DNA of 64,000 bases from the NCBI RefSeq assembly GCF_017309585.1, contig NZ_CP071321.1:248001-312000 (forward strand), in the 5' to 3' direction. Origin of the DNA: Nitrogeniibacter aestuarii. Lineage in GTDB: Bacteria > Pseudomonadota > Gammaproteobacteria > Burkholderiales > Rhodocyclaceae. This document shows, in pieces, positions 16,156 to 24,696 of the stretch (within the stretch, counting starts at the first letter, position 1; every line of letters begins with the position of its first letter). The notes below the pieces were generated by a model. That model did not search any database. It saw only the letters and a program-made list of their open reading frames with translations, and was not told the origin of the DNA. Made by a program: the position numbers and the translations under genes.

Positions 16156-18237
16156 ATGTTCAAACGCTGGCTCGCGCCCTTGCGGCGCTCGGTACGCGCC
16201 CAGTTGCTGGCCCTGGTGCTGGCGCCGCTGCTCATCGGTGTGCCGATTCTGCTGGCGCTGGTATGGACCTGGGGGAACGAGGCCTACCAGCGGCTGCTCA
16301 TCTCCAAGATCCGGGCGGATCTGGTCATTGCCCATGAGTACTTCGACCGGGTCAAGGACGGGATCGGCCAGGAGCTGCGCGGCGTGGCCGGCTCTCACCG
16401 TCTGGCGCTGGCCTATCCCGACGGCGACCCGGTGGCGCTTCAGCAATTGCTCAAGCAGACCTTGCAGTCGACCCGGGTGGACTTCCTGCAGGTGCTCGAC
16501 ATGACGGGGCAACCGGTGGCGTCGGCGCGCGGGCAGGTGCGCGCGCTGCCCGACCGGGAGCGCTGGCCGGTGGTGGCTGAGGCCATGAAAGGCACGCCGG
16601 GCACCGGGATCGAGCTGTTCGGTCCGAACGAGCTGGCGGCCATCGACCCGGCGCTGGCCGTGCGTGCCCATACCCGACTGGTCTCGACCCCGGCTGCGCG
16701 GCCGGACGATCGCACCTCGGAAGAGCGCGGCCTGATGATCCATTCCGCGGCGCCCATCCGCAATCTGGCGGGCGAGGTGATTGGCGTGCTCGAGGGCGGG
16801 GTGTTGCTCAACGGCAACCTGGACATGGTCGACAACATCAACGCCATCGTCTATCGGGAAGGCTCACTGCCGCTGGGCAGCCAGGGCACGGCCACCCTGT
16901 TTCTCGGCGATACGCGTGTGGCGACCAACGTGAAACTCTTCGAGAACCAGCGCGCCCTCGGGACCCGGGTGTCCGAAGTGGTCTACGACTATGTGATCGG
17001 CCAGGGCAAGATCTGGCACGACACGGCCTTTGTGGTGAATGACTTCTATGTGTCGGGCTACGAGCCTTTTGTGGATGGGTCGGGTAACAAGGTGGGCATG
17101 CTCTACGTGGGTTTTCTGGAGGCGCCCCTGCGCGCTGCCAAGCAGACGGCCATGGGGGTGCTGTTCGGCCTGTTCGTGATCATCTCGCTGCTCGGTGCCG
17201 TGGTGTCCTTACGCTGGGCGCGCGCCATTTTCCGGCCGGTCGAGCAGATGAACCGGGTCATCCACGAAGTGGAGCAGGGACACTCGGCCGCCCGCGTGGG
17301 CGATCTGAAGCGGGAGGACGAACTCGGGCGGGTGGCGCACGAGTTCGATCATCTGCTCGACAGTCTGGCCACCAAGCGTGAGCAGTTGCAGCAGTGGGCC
17401 GATGAACTTGACCGCAAGGTGGCGGAGCGCACCGCCGAGCTGGCCGATGCCAACGAGACCCTGCGTCGCGCGCAGCAACAACTGGTGGTCAGCGAAAAAC
17501 TCGCCGCGGTGGGTGAACTCACTGCCGGTGTGGCGCACGAAATCAACAATCCGGTGGCGGTGATCCAGGGCAACCTCGATGTGCTGGCGGACATTCTCGG
17601 GCCCCAGGCCGACCCGGTGCGCGAGGAGATCCGCCTCATCCACCAGCAGGTGGACCGCATCCGCCAGATCGTCACCAAACTGCTCCAGTTCGCCCGTCCC
17701 GGCGAGTTTGCGGGTTACACCGAGCAGGTGGACGTGCCGTCGGTGATTGCCGATTGCCTGGTGCTGTCCCGTCACACCCTGGACAAGCGCCAGGTCAAGG
17801 TCGAAGTCGTGCATGCGGCGACCCGGAAGGTGGAGATCAACCGCAGCGAGCTGCAGCAGGTGCTCATCAATCTGATCGTCAATGCGGTGCAGGCCATGGC
17901 CGAGGGGGGGCGACTCACCCTCAGCAGCGAGGACTGGCTGGATGGGGAGCGGGTCATCGGGGTGCGCATTGGCGTCAAGGACACGGGCGCCGGCATCGAA
18001 GACGCGGATCTCAACCGCATTTTCGATGCCTTCTTCACCACCAAACAGGGCAGCGGCACCGGCCTGGGGCTGTCCATCAGTCAGACCTTGGTGCAGCGCT
18101 ACGGCGGGCGCATCACGGCCGACAGCACCCCGGGCGAGGGCACCATTTTCCACGTCTGGCTGCTGTGCGACGCCGTTTACGAAGAAGGACCGAGCGCACC
18201 CGGATTCAAGGCGCGCTGGCGCTTTGGCAGCAACTGA
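16156..18237 (+). CDS. Membrane sensor histidine kinase with a large periplasmic sensor domain
   Basis: A 693-residue kinase. A first transmembrane helix (about 17-42) is followed by a roughly 290-residue periplasmic region resembling a double Cache sensor, a second helix (about 335-355), a HAMP linker and a coiled coil. Then come HisKA with H461 in GVAHEINNP and an ATPase domain (NLIVNAVQAM, DTGAGI, GSGTGLGLSI). HEINNP is typical of kinases partnered with NtrC-type regulators, matching the preceding gene. Double Cache domains bind small organic ligands such as carboxylates or amino acids; the ligand here is unknown. Confidence 0.92.
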   Translation: MFKRWLAPLRRSVRAQLLALVLAPLLIGVPILLALVWTWGNEAYQRLLISKIRADLVIAHEYFDRVKDGIGQELRGVAGSHRLALAYPDGDPVALQQLLKQTLQSTRVDFLQVLDMTGQPVASARGQVRALPDRERWPVVAEAMKGTPGTGIELFGPNELAAIDPALAVRAHTRLVSTPAARPDDRTSEERGLMIHSAAPIRNLAGEVIGVLEGGVLLNGNLDMVDNINAIVYREGSLPLGSQGTATLFLGDTRVATNVKLFENQRALGTRVSEVVYDYVIGQGKIWHDTAFVVNDFYVSGYEPFVDGSGNKVGMLYVGFLEAPLRAAKQTAMGVLFGLFVIISLLGAVVSLRWARAIFRPVEQMNRVIHEVEQGHSAARVGDLKREDELGRVAHEFDHLLDSLATKREQLQQWADELDRKVAERTAELADANETLRRAQQQLVVSEKLAAVGELTAGVAHEINNPVAVIQGNLDVLADILGPQADPVREEIRLIHQQVDRIRQIVTKLLQFARPGEFAGYTEQVDVPSVIADCLVLSRHTLDKRQVKVEVVHAATRKVEINRSELQQVLINLIVNAVQAMAEGGRLTLSSEDWLDGERVIGVRIGVKDTGAGIEDADLNRIFDAFFTTKQGSGTGLGLSISQTLVQRYGGRITADSTPGEGTIFHVWLLCDAVYEEGPSAPGFKARWRFGSN

Positions 18238-18255
18238 GCCATAGAGCGGCGGCGC

Positions 18256-18672
18256 TCAACGCTGCACGCAGTCCTCGGTGCCGTGATTGCCGCCTTTGTA
18301 CTCCGGCTCGTAGTAGAACTTGTGGAACGTCCACTTGCCCTCGGCGTTCTTGCTGAACATCGCGGTGCCGGTGCCGTAGTCGCGCGTCGTCGGGTCGGTG
18401 AGTGAGAAGAAAATGCCCATGTGCTCGCCGCGGGCGGCCGCCTGGCCCTCATACACGCCGTAATCCGGCACTTCGAGCTGGAACCGGTAGGCGCCGTATT
18501 CACCCGTGCTTTGCGTCGGGATGTTTTCGATGGTGACCGTCCCGGTATAGGCACCCTCATGCGCGTCGTTGCCGGTGCAGTCATAGACGCCGCTGTAGTC
18601 GGGGCCGGTGAATTCCGCGGCGAGTGCGGGCGTGACGGCCAGCAGGCCAGTAATCAGCAGGGCGATCTTCAA
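18256..18672 (-). CDS. Small exported protein of unknown function
   Basis: A 138-residue protein with a cleavable signal peptide (MKIALLITGLLAVTPALAA). The mature part is rich in Gly, Tyr and Thr with a DYSGVYDCTGND motif and a second Cys near the C-terminus (EDCVQR), so one disulfide is possible. I do not recognise the family. It is convergent with the kinase gene 18 bp away and stands alone. Confidence 0.75.
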   Translation of the reverse strand: MKIALLITGLLAVTPALAAEFTGPDYSGVYDCTGNDAHEGAYTGTVTIENIPTQSTGEYGAYRFQLEVPDYGVYEGQAAARGEHMGIFFSLTDPTTRDYGTGTAMFSKNAEGKWTFHKFYYEPEYKGGNHGTEDCVQR

Positions 18673-18863
18673 GGTCGGCTCCGGGGTGAAACGTCATAAT
18701 GGTTAGGTCACCGAGCATACCCTCGAAAGGCAAACAGGCGAAGGCACCGGGAGCGGCCAGTCCGGATCGGCCGCCTGTTCACCAAAATGTCGCGCGGCAT
18801 GTCGATTGATGCGCTTCAATGACGACTAACAGGTGTCACCCATCAAACACAAAGGAGAACTCC

Positions 18864-19313
18864 ATGCCTCATACCGTGACCCTGCACCGTGTTGTCCGCG
18901 CCCCGGCCTCGCGCCTGTACCGTGCCTTCGTTGATGCGGACGCCCTGTGCAAATGGATGGCACCCCATGGCTACACCGCGCATGTGGATCATCTGGATGC
19001 CCGCGTCGGCGGCACCTATCGGATGTATTTCACCAACTTCAGCACCGGAACAAGCCATTCGTTCGGCGGCCGCTACATCGAACTGGTCGAGGGCGAAAAG
19101 CTGGTCTACGACGACCAGTTCGATGATCCCGCCGTACCCGGCACCATGATGACCACCATCACGTTGTCGCCGGTGTCGGTTGGGACCGAGCTGCGCATCG
19201 AGCAGTCCGGCATCCCAGACATGATCCCGTCCGAGGCCTGCTACCTGGGCTGGCAGGAGTCGCTGGAACTGTTGATCAAACTGGTCGAGCCGGAGATTCC
19301 CGACGGATTGTGA
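18864..19313 (+). CDS. SRPBCC / AHSA1-like domain protein
   Basis: A 149-residue protein starting MPHTVTLHRVVRAPASRLYRAF, typical of START/SRPBCC proteins of the Aha1-C-terminal-like type, followed by a beta-rich hydrophobic-pocket fold (GGRYIELVEGEKLVYDDQF) and a C-terminal helix (GWQESLELLIKLVEP). These proteins bind small hydrophobic ligands; the role here is not known. The start at 18864 has an AAAGGAG site; an upstream in-frame start lacks one. Confidence 0.87.
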   Translation: MPHTVTLHRVVRAPASRLYRAFVDADALCKWMAPHGYTAHVDHLDARVGGTYRMYFTNFSTGTSHSFGGRYIELVEGEKLVYDDQFDDPAVPGTMMTTITLSPVSVGTELRIEQSGIPDMIPSEACYLGWQESLELLIKLVEPEIPDGL

Positions 19314-19315
19314 GT

Positions 19316-19338
19316 TTGACGGGGCGGCACCCCGTCAA
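19316..19338. repeat. Perfect 9-bp hairpin between convergent genes
   Basis: Arms TTGACGGGG and CCCCGTCAA with a 5-nt loop, in the 30-bp gap between the SRPBCC gene and the convergent copper receptor gene. There is no clear T-run on either side. It probably acts as a weak bidirectional terminator or 3'-end stabiliser. Confidence 0.55.
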
Positions 19339-19343
19339 TCGGA

Positions 19344-21602
19344 TCAGAAGCGTAGCTTCACCCCCGCATACAGATTTCGACCGGCACCCGGCACGCCGAC
19401 GCCCCACACCGGCGCGCCGGCGGCGGTGGCCGACATCGTCGTGCCCTGGCCCAGGTAGGCGCCGCCGAGTGGGTCGAAGTAGAGGCGGTCGAAGACGTTC
19501 TCGACGCCGAAATCCACCTGCACCTGCTGCCAGGCATAGCTGGCACGCAGGTTGAGCAGGGTGTAGCCGCTGGTTTCGATCTCGTTGCGCTGATCGGACA
19601 CATCATGCTTGCCGCCCACGGCCACGACTTCAGCGGCGTTGTTCCATCCGCCGACCTGGTGCGTGAGCGTCAGGCGCGTGTTGATCGGCATGATGTTGTA
19701 CAGATCGTCGCCGGTGTCCAGGTTCTTGCCGTCCACATAACTCAGTACGCCCTTGAGACCGAATGCGCCGTAAGCCGTGTGCCCGAGCGGCAGGTGGCCG
19801 GCCAGATCAATGCCGAACAGACGCGCCGTCTGGTTGGTGTAGCGCAGCACGGTGAACTGGTCTTCGAGCAGCACGTCGCGCTCGGTGTTGGTGGTGCCGT
19901 TCCACTGCGCGGCGTCGATGTAGTCGGTCACGCGCGTGTAGAAAGGGGTCACCTTCAGACCCCAGGCGTCGTCCTCGGCGTGCCAGTTGAGCGTGGCGGA
20001 GAGGGTGTGGGCCTTCTCGGGTTCAAGATCCAGGTTGCCCACGTAGCCGTTGCCGTCCCCCACGAAGTTGTTCATGAGGGCGGCCATCTGCCAGGTGGAC
20101 CAGGTGTAGCGCTCGTAGAGATTGGGCGAGCGGGTCTTGCGGGCGAAACCGAATTCCAGCTCGGCGGTGGCGCTCAGTGCATAGCGGGCCAGCGCGGTCA
20201 CGTCCCAGTTGTTGTCGGTGCGCTGGTGGTCCTGGGCATTGAAGGCGTCGGCATCGCGGCCCTGAAAACCGCCGCCGGCCGGATTGTAGCCAATGGCATC
20301 GCCCGCATCTGACGCCACGCGCTCATAGCGCACGCCGAAAAGGGCCGTCCACGGCTGGGCCAGCATGCCTTCCCACTCACCGAACACGGCCCACCGGTCA
20401 CGCTCGCCATCGCGAATGTTCCAGAAAGTGCCAGGCCACATGCCGCCGCCCGAGGCCGGCCACCAGTCGTCCAGTTCATACGCCTGGTAGTCGACCCCGG
20501 TGCGTACGAGGTCGGTGTCGTTCAGCGTGATGTCCGCCTGCAGACGCAGGCCGTCCGTCTGGCTGGATGTGTACATGGGCATGCCGGCGGCGCAGTTGGC
20601 GGCAATGGGAGCGCAGGGCACGCCATTGATGGCCGCGCTGCCACCCGAGGCGGCGCTGTACCAGTAGCGTTTATCGTCGCCGAAGTCCATGAAGTGATCG
20701 ACTTCTTCATGGTAGGCGCGGGCTTCGAAACGGCCCCGGTCGAAGCGTCCCTCGTAGCGCAGGTTGGTGCGTTGGGCCGAGTTGTCGAGCAGGTCCATGC
20801 GCTGGTTCGGATACAACTGCTCGGCCATGTCCTGCAGGCCGAAGCGCGCTTCGAACAGATGGTTCTGCTGGCGGAAGGCGAGGTTCAGCTGGTGGTTGCT
20901 GGTCTGGTAGGCGGTCGAGCCGATGGTGTCCCGATCCAGCGTATGGCCCACGCGACCGATGGCAGTGCTGCGCGTGAAGTTGCCCCCGGCGCTGAGATCG
21001 TTCGAACGGGCGGTCGAGCCGGTGTAGTGGGCGCTGAACTGCTCGCTGGCCGCGGCGGCCGACAGGTTGGCCGAGAAGGCGTCGCCGTTGCTGCCATAGC
21101 GTGCGCCCGCCTCGCCGCTCACCCGCATGCCTTCACCCGGCGCAGCAAAGCGCGGGGCGGCAGAATCGACGACGATGCTGCCGCCAATACTGTCGCCCCC
21201 CACGCTCACGGGCGTGATGCCGGCAAACACGCTGGCGTGCGCCACCGCGGCCGGCTCGATGTAGGACAGGGCCGGGTTCATGTGATTGGGGCAGGAGGCA
21301 ATCAGGTCCATGCCATCGACCCTGATGCGCAGACGGTCGTCTGCCAGGCCCCGGATCGCAGGCAGGCTCGAGACACCGCCGGCCTTGTAAAGGCTGACTC
21401 CGGGCAGGCCACGCAACAGGCTGGCCGTGTCGTCGGTGGCCGGCGTGGCCTCGCGCAGGGTCTTGCCACTGCGTGTGGCGGCATCAGGCACATGATCCGC
21501 CTGGTCGGTCACGACCGTGCGTGGCAGACGCGTGTCATCGGCGGCAGCGACAAGCGGCAGGGTGGCCATCAAGGCGGCCAGGGTCAGGCGCGGGAAAGGC
21601 AT
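19344..21602 (-). CDS. TonB-dependent copper receptor (OprC/NosA type)
   Basis: A 752-residue outer-membrane receptor: signal peptide (about 1-21), plug domain (LREATPATDDTASLLRGLPG), and a beta-barrel ending in YAGVKLRF. The plug contains SCPNHMNPALSYIEP, matching the Cys/Met/His copper-binding segment characteristic of OprC and NosA. NosA supplies copper for nitrous oxide reductase in pseudomonads. The barrel also has Met- and His-bearing loops. It is divergent from the fdh cluster across a 340-bp control region. Confidence 0.9.
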   Translation of the reverse strand: MPFPRLTLAALMATLPLVAAADDTRLPRTVVTDQADHVPDAATRSGKTLREATPATDDTASLLRGLPGVSLYKAGGVSSLPAIRGLADDRLRIRVDGMDLIASCPNHMNPALSYIEPAAVAHASVFAGITPVSVGGDSIGGSIVVDSAAPRFAAPGEGMRVSGEAGARYGSNGDAFSANLSAAAASEQFSAHYTGSTARSNDLSAGGNFTRSTAIGRVGHTLDRDTIGSTAYQTSNHQLNLAFRQQNHLFEARFGLQDMAEQLYPNQRMDLLDNSAQRTNLRYEGRFDRGRFEARAYHEEVDHFMDFGDDKRYWYSAASGGSAAINGVPCAPIAANCAAGMPMYTSSQTDGLRLQADITLNDTDLVRTGVDYQAYELDDWWPASGGGMWPGTFWNIRDGERDRWAVFGEWEGMLAQPWTALFGVRYERVASDAGDAIGYNPAGGGFQGRDADAFNAQDHQRTDNNWDVTALARYALSATAELEFGFARKTRSPNLYERYTWSTWQMAALMNNFVGDGNGYVGNLDLEPEKAHTLSATLNWHAEDDAWGLKVTPFYTRVTDYIDAAQWNGTTNTERDVLLEDQFTVLRYTNQTARLFGIDLAGHLPLGHTAYGAFGLKGVLSYVDGKNLDTGDDLYNIMPINTRLTLTHQVGGWNNAAEVVAVGGKHDVSDQRNEIETSGYTLLNLRASYAWQQVQVDFGVENVFDRLYFDPLGGAYLGQGTTMSATAAGAPVWGVGVPGAGRNLYAGVKLRF

Positions 21603-21740
21603 GCGGGCTCCGGGTCAGGCGTTTTCAGATCGGTCGCGATGCTAAGCGCGCGGGCCGGGCAGGGCCTGCGACAGACTGTCGCGCATGGGCGCCCACCCGG
21701 GGCGTGGCGCCAGTGACGGCGTGCCATTCAAGCCAGGTGC

Positions 21741-21782
21741 GACATTTTGTCTCGCCGGCACTGGCGCCTTGGACAAAATGTC
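21741..21782. repeat. Pair of GACA-N3-TGTC palindromes
   Basis: GACATTTTGTC (21741-21751) and GACAAAATGTC (21772-21782). Each is palindromic around a 3-nt centre, the two are reverse complements, and they lie 31 bp apart, about three helical turns. Their position 60-100 bp upstream of the -24/-12 element fits an enhancer for a sigma-54 activator. A copper-responsive operator for the receptor gene is the alternative. Confidence 0.6.
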
Positions 21783-21838
21783 CCGACGTGGGCTGGTGGT
21801 AAAACACCAAGTGCTTGTTTTTCCGGTCTTTGACGCGT

Positions 21839-21854
21839 TGGCACGAAAGCCGCT
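21839..21854 (+). promoter_or_regulatory. Candidate sigma-54 promoter of the fdh operon
   Basis: TGGCACG at 21839-21845, four bases, then CCGCT at 21850-21854. The invariant GG and GC are separated by exactly 10 bp. Compared with TGGCACG-N4-TTGCW, only the TT of the -12 element differs. Expected start is near 21865, about 78 nt before the first fdh gene. Confidence 0.58.
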
Positions 21855-21902
21855 ATGGCTCTATCGATCAAGCGCGCATCAAGTCGCGCACCAACGTGGG
21901 CA

Positions 21903-21927
21903 GCGTTATCCAAAAAATGGATAACGC
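21903..21927. promoter_or_regulatory. Perfect 9-bp inverted repeat in the fdh leader
   Basis: GCGTTATCC-N7-GGATAACGC, ending 16 bp before the TTG start codon. Its CGTTAT...ATAACG outline resembles ModE-type molybdate sites, fitting a molybdoenzyme operon. Each arm also resembles a DnaA box (TTATCCAAA), and as RNA it could form a hairpin near the ribosome site. The repeat is certain; the binder is not. Confidence 0.55.
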
Positions 21928-21942
21928 ATCGAGGAGACGAGT

Positions 21943-24009
21943 TTGGATCTCAAGCAAGGCCGGCCGGACGCGGCTGGTGTCACCCTGTGCCGTTGCCAGG
22001 GACGGATTCATGACGCGGCCGTCGCGTCAGTGACATCGGCGCTGGACGGGGTTCAGGTCGTGGATCAATTGTGTCGGAGCGGGACGCCCGGCACCGAGGG
22101 CGCCATTGGCTGTACCCGCGAGGCGCCCGTGCTTGCGCAGCGCGCGGGCGAGGGAGCAGCGATCCGCTTTTTCCCGGCCCGCGAATTCGCCGCCGGCGGA
22201 TCGGGGGCGACCCCGCGACTTGCGGCACTGGTGGCTATGGCGCAGTTGCCCGAGCCACCGCCGGTGGATGCGGTCAGCTATCAGAGCGCGGGTCGCGTCG
22301 CGATCATCGGCGCAGGCCCCGAGGCCCTGCAGTGGGCGCATCGCCTTCAGAGTAAAGCGGACGGCGAGCTGCAGGTGACCGTGTTTGCCGAAGACGAGCA
22401 GCCGCTGACCGCCCAGAGCCCGCGCCGCATTCCGGTCCATCGCGCCCGTGGCGTGAGCGTGACCGGCTGGCTGGGCCACTTCGACCTGGCGTGGACGCCT
22501 GCCAATGCGGTCGACGCAGCGACCTGTACCGGCTGTGGCGCCTGTATCACCGCCTGTAGCTCGGATGCCATCGTGCGCGATGGCATTGCCGCCTATGTGG
22601 ATGCCGGACGCTGCAACGACAAGCGGCGTTGCATCGAGGTGTGCGAGGTGGGCGCCATCGACTTCAGCTTCACCCCACGGTCGGCGCGCTTCGATCTGGT
22701 GCTCGATCTGTCGCTACAGCCGCGTCTCACCATGCCCCACCCACCGCAAGGATATTTCGCGCCCGCGGGCGATCCGGTGAAACTCACCGATGCGCTGCTG
22801 GCCATGACCGAGATGGTCGGTGAGTTCGAGAAGCCCAGGTTCTTCGACTACCAGCGCAGCATCTGCGCCCACTCGCGCAACAAGATCGATGGCTGTTCGC
22901 GCTGTATCGACACCTGTTCGACCTCGGCCATCGAGGCCGACGGCGACGGCATCCGCGTCGAGCCGCATCTGTGCATGGGCTGTGGCGCCTGTGCCAGTGT
23001 GTGCCCCACCGGGGCCATGCGCTACAACTACCCGGCCGTGCCGGAGATCGGTGGGCGCATTCGTGCCGCGCTCAACGCATGGCAGGCGGTCGATGGCCCG
23101 GTGCCGACCCTCGTGCTCCATGGTGCCGCCCAGGCAACCGCCTTGCAGGCCCTGGCCGAGACCGAGGCCTTGCCCGATCAGCTGTTGCCGCTGGCGCTCC
23201 ACGATGGCGCCAGCGTCGGCCCCGATCTGCTGCTCTATGCGCTGGCCGTGGGTGCCGGGCGGGTGATGGTCTGGCAGGCCGAAGACGCCCCCGTGACCTA
23301 CACGGCTTCAGCACGACGTACCGTGAGCTTCGCCACCGCCGTGCTCGATGGTCTCGGGTTGCCACAGGCGGCGGCGCGCCTGGCCTGCGTCGAAGGCGAT
23401 GCTGACGCCCTGCTGGCCGGGCTGGGCACTGCCGCACCGACGGCACTGGGCGAGCCGGCGCGCTTCCACGGTCAGAAGGACAAGCGCACCACACTGGAGA
23501 TGTGCTTCGAGCACTTCATGAAGCTGGCCGGTGCGATTCCGGCCGAGCCGCTGCCCTTGCCCGCGGGCAGCCCCTACGGCACGGTGCAGATCGACGGCGG
23601 CAAGTGCACCCTGTGCAAATCCTGTGTCGGCGCTTGTCCGAGCAAGGCGCTCACCGAGGCGCCCGACGCGCTGCAACTGCGCTTCCGCGAGATGAGTTGC
23701 GTGCAGTGCGGCCTGTGTGTCGAGACCTGTCCGGAAGACGCGCTGTCGCTGCTCCCGCGACTCAATCTCACCGCCGAAGCGCGCCAGCCCAGGGTGATCC
23801 ATGAAGACCCGCCGTGCCACTGCGCCCGTTGCGGCAAGCCCTTCGGCTCCACCGCCGCCATCAACCGCATCGTCGAGAAGTTGGCGGGCAACCCGCACTT
23901 TTCCACGCCAGAACAGCGCAAGCGTCTGCAGATGTGCGGCGACTGCCGGGTGGTGGACATGATGTCGCCGCCGGATGGCCGTCCGCAAGCCTCGATCCTG
24001 GAGCATTGA
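21943..24009 (+). CDS. Multi-ferredoxin protein of the formate dehydrogenase cluster, HdrA-like N-terminus
   Basis: A 688-residue cytosolic protein with a TTG start after GAGGAG. Four N-terminal cysteines (C16, C18, C44, C57) are spaced like the HdrA N-terminal Fe-S domain. A degenerate Rossmann motif (VAIIGAGPEALQW, about 119-131) follows. Ferredoxin modules occur at about 195-234 (CTGCGACITAC), 318-354 (CSRCIDTC, CMGCGACASVC) and 555-596 (CTLCKSCVGAC, CVQCGLCVETC). Residues 390-450 faintly resemble MvhD but lack its cysteines. A C-terminal CHCARC...CGDC may bind zinc or iron. As first gene of the fdh operon it probably handles electrons or assists Fdh maturation; its role is unproven. Confidence 0.85.
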   Translation: MDLKQGRPDAAGVTLCRCQGRIHDAAVASVTSALDGVQVVDQLCRSGTPGTEGAIGCTREAPVLAQRAGEGAAIRFFPAREFAAGGSGATPRLAALVAMAQLPEPPPVDAVSYQSAGRVAIIGAGPEALQWAHRLQSKADGELQVTVFAEDEQPLTAQSPRRIPVHRARGVSVTGWLGHFDLAWTPANAVDAATCTGCGACITACSSDAIVRDGIAAYVDAGRCNDKRRCIEVCEVGAIDFSFTPRSARFDLVLDLSLQPRLTMPHPPQGYFAPAGDPVKLTDALLAMTEMVGEFEKPRFFDYQRSICAHSRNKIDGCSRCIDTCSTSAIEADGDGIRVEPHLCMGCGACASVCPTGAMRYNYPAVPEIGGRIRAALNAWQAVDGPVPTLVLHGAAQATALQALAETEALPDQLLPLALHDGASVGPDLLLYALAVGAGRVMVWQAEDAPVTYTASARRTVSFATAVLDGLGLPQAAARLACVEGDADALLAGLGTAAPTALGEPARFHGQKDKRTTLEMCFEHFMKLAGAIPAEPLPLPAGSPYGTVQIDGGKCTLCKSCVGACPSKALTEAPDALQLRFREMSCVQCGLCVETCPEDALSLLPRLNLTAEARQPRVIHEDPPCHCARCGKPFGSTAAINRIVEKLAGNPHFSTPEQRKRLQMCGDCRVVDMMSPPDGRPQASILEH

Positions 24010-24010
24010 G

Positions 24011-24652
24011 ATGAACACCCCCCATGCCCCTGAACCACTGAACCCCGAGGCCCTGTTGCCGGCGGTCGAACCCGAGGACGCGGATCGCGCCGGCTTCTAT
24101 GGCCTGATCGCCCACCTGATGAGTCAGGCCCCGAGCCGCGACACCCTGGGTGCGATCAGCCGCTCGCCCGCGCTCGAGGCGGATCCGCAACTGCCCGAGG
24201 CGGTGGCGCTGGCCGAGGCCTGGAATGCGCTGCGCAGGGCCTGTCACAGCATGACCGAGGCGCAGGTGGCGGCCGAATGGTCCGACCTGTTCGCCGGCAC
24301 CGGGCGCCCGGCCGTGCTGCCCTATGCCTCGTATTACCTGACCGGCTTCCTCATGGAGAAGCCGCTGGCCGAGCTGCGCGACACCCTCGCTGAACTGGGT
24401 CTGCAGCGCGAGGCGGGCAACGGCGAGCCGGAAGACCACCTGGCCGGTGTATGCGAAGTCATGCGCCGGCTCATCGAGCGCGGTGACTGGGCAGCCCAGC
24501 CGCGCTTCTACGAACGCCACATGCAGCCGTGGGTGAGCCGCTGCTGCACCGAACTGTCATCGCTTTCGTCAGCCCGCTTCTATGCGGTGCTGGCTGATTT
24601 TGCTCATGCCTTCTTTCAGTGGGAGGCGCGGGTGCTGGGGTACGACCAATGA
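24011..24652 (+). CDS. TorD/DmsD-family chaperone for formate dehydrogenase
   Basis: A 213-residue all-helical protein with TorD-family features: RAGFYGLIAHLM near the N-terminus, EWSDLFAGTGRPAVLPYASYY in the middle, and EPEDHLAGVCEVMRRLIE, the E(P)xDH motif. Such chaperones bind twin-arginine signal peptides and help insert the molybdenum cofactor before export. Its partner is presumably FdhA and perhaps the small Tat protein encoded next. The ATG lies 1 bp after the preceding stop; the next gene's ribosome site follows its own stop. Confidence 0.88.
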   Translation: MNTPHAPEPLNPEALLPAVEPEDADRAGFYGLIAHLMSQAPSRDTLGAISRSPALEADPQLPEAVALAEAWNALRRACHSMTEAQVAAEWSDLFAGTGRPAVLPYASYYLTGFLMEKPLAELRDTLAELGLQREAGNGEPEDHLAGVCEVMRRLIERGDWAAQPRFYERHMQPWVSRCCTELSSLSSARFYAVLADFAHAFFQWEARVLGYDQ

Positions 24653-24696
24653 GAGACAAGAACAGGGTCCGCACGGACCTTTCGGGAGAAAGAACC

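Larger units (their letters stand above)
21603..21942. other. 340-bp intergenic control region between the copper receptor and fdh cluster
   Basis: No gene is supportable here. The stretch holds two GACA-N3-TGTC palindromes (21741-21751, 21772-21782), a -24/-12 promoter candidate (21839-21854) and a perfect inverted repeat (21903-21927), then a GAGGAG ribosome site for the first fdh gene. The 130 bp nearest the copper receptor presumably hold its promoter, but no strong -35/-10 stood out. Confidence 0.7.

Noticed and set aside
14724..16235. A 503-codon antisense frame across the sigma-54 activator
   Set aside because: No recognisable domain; the + strand carries receiver, AAA+ and Fis domains in order.
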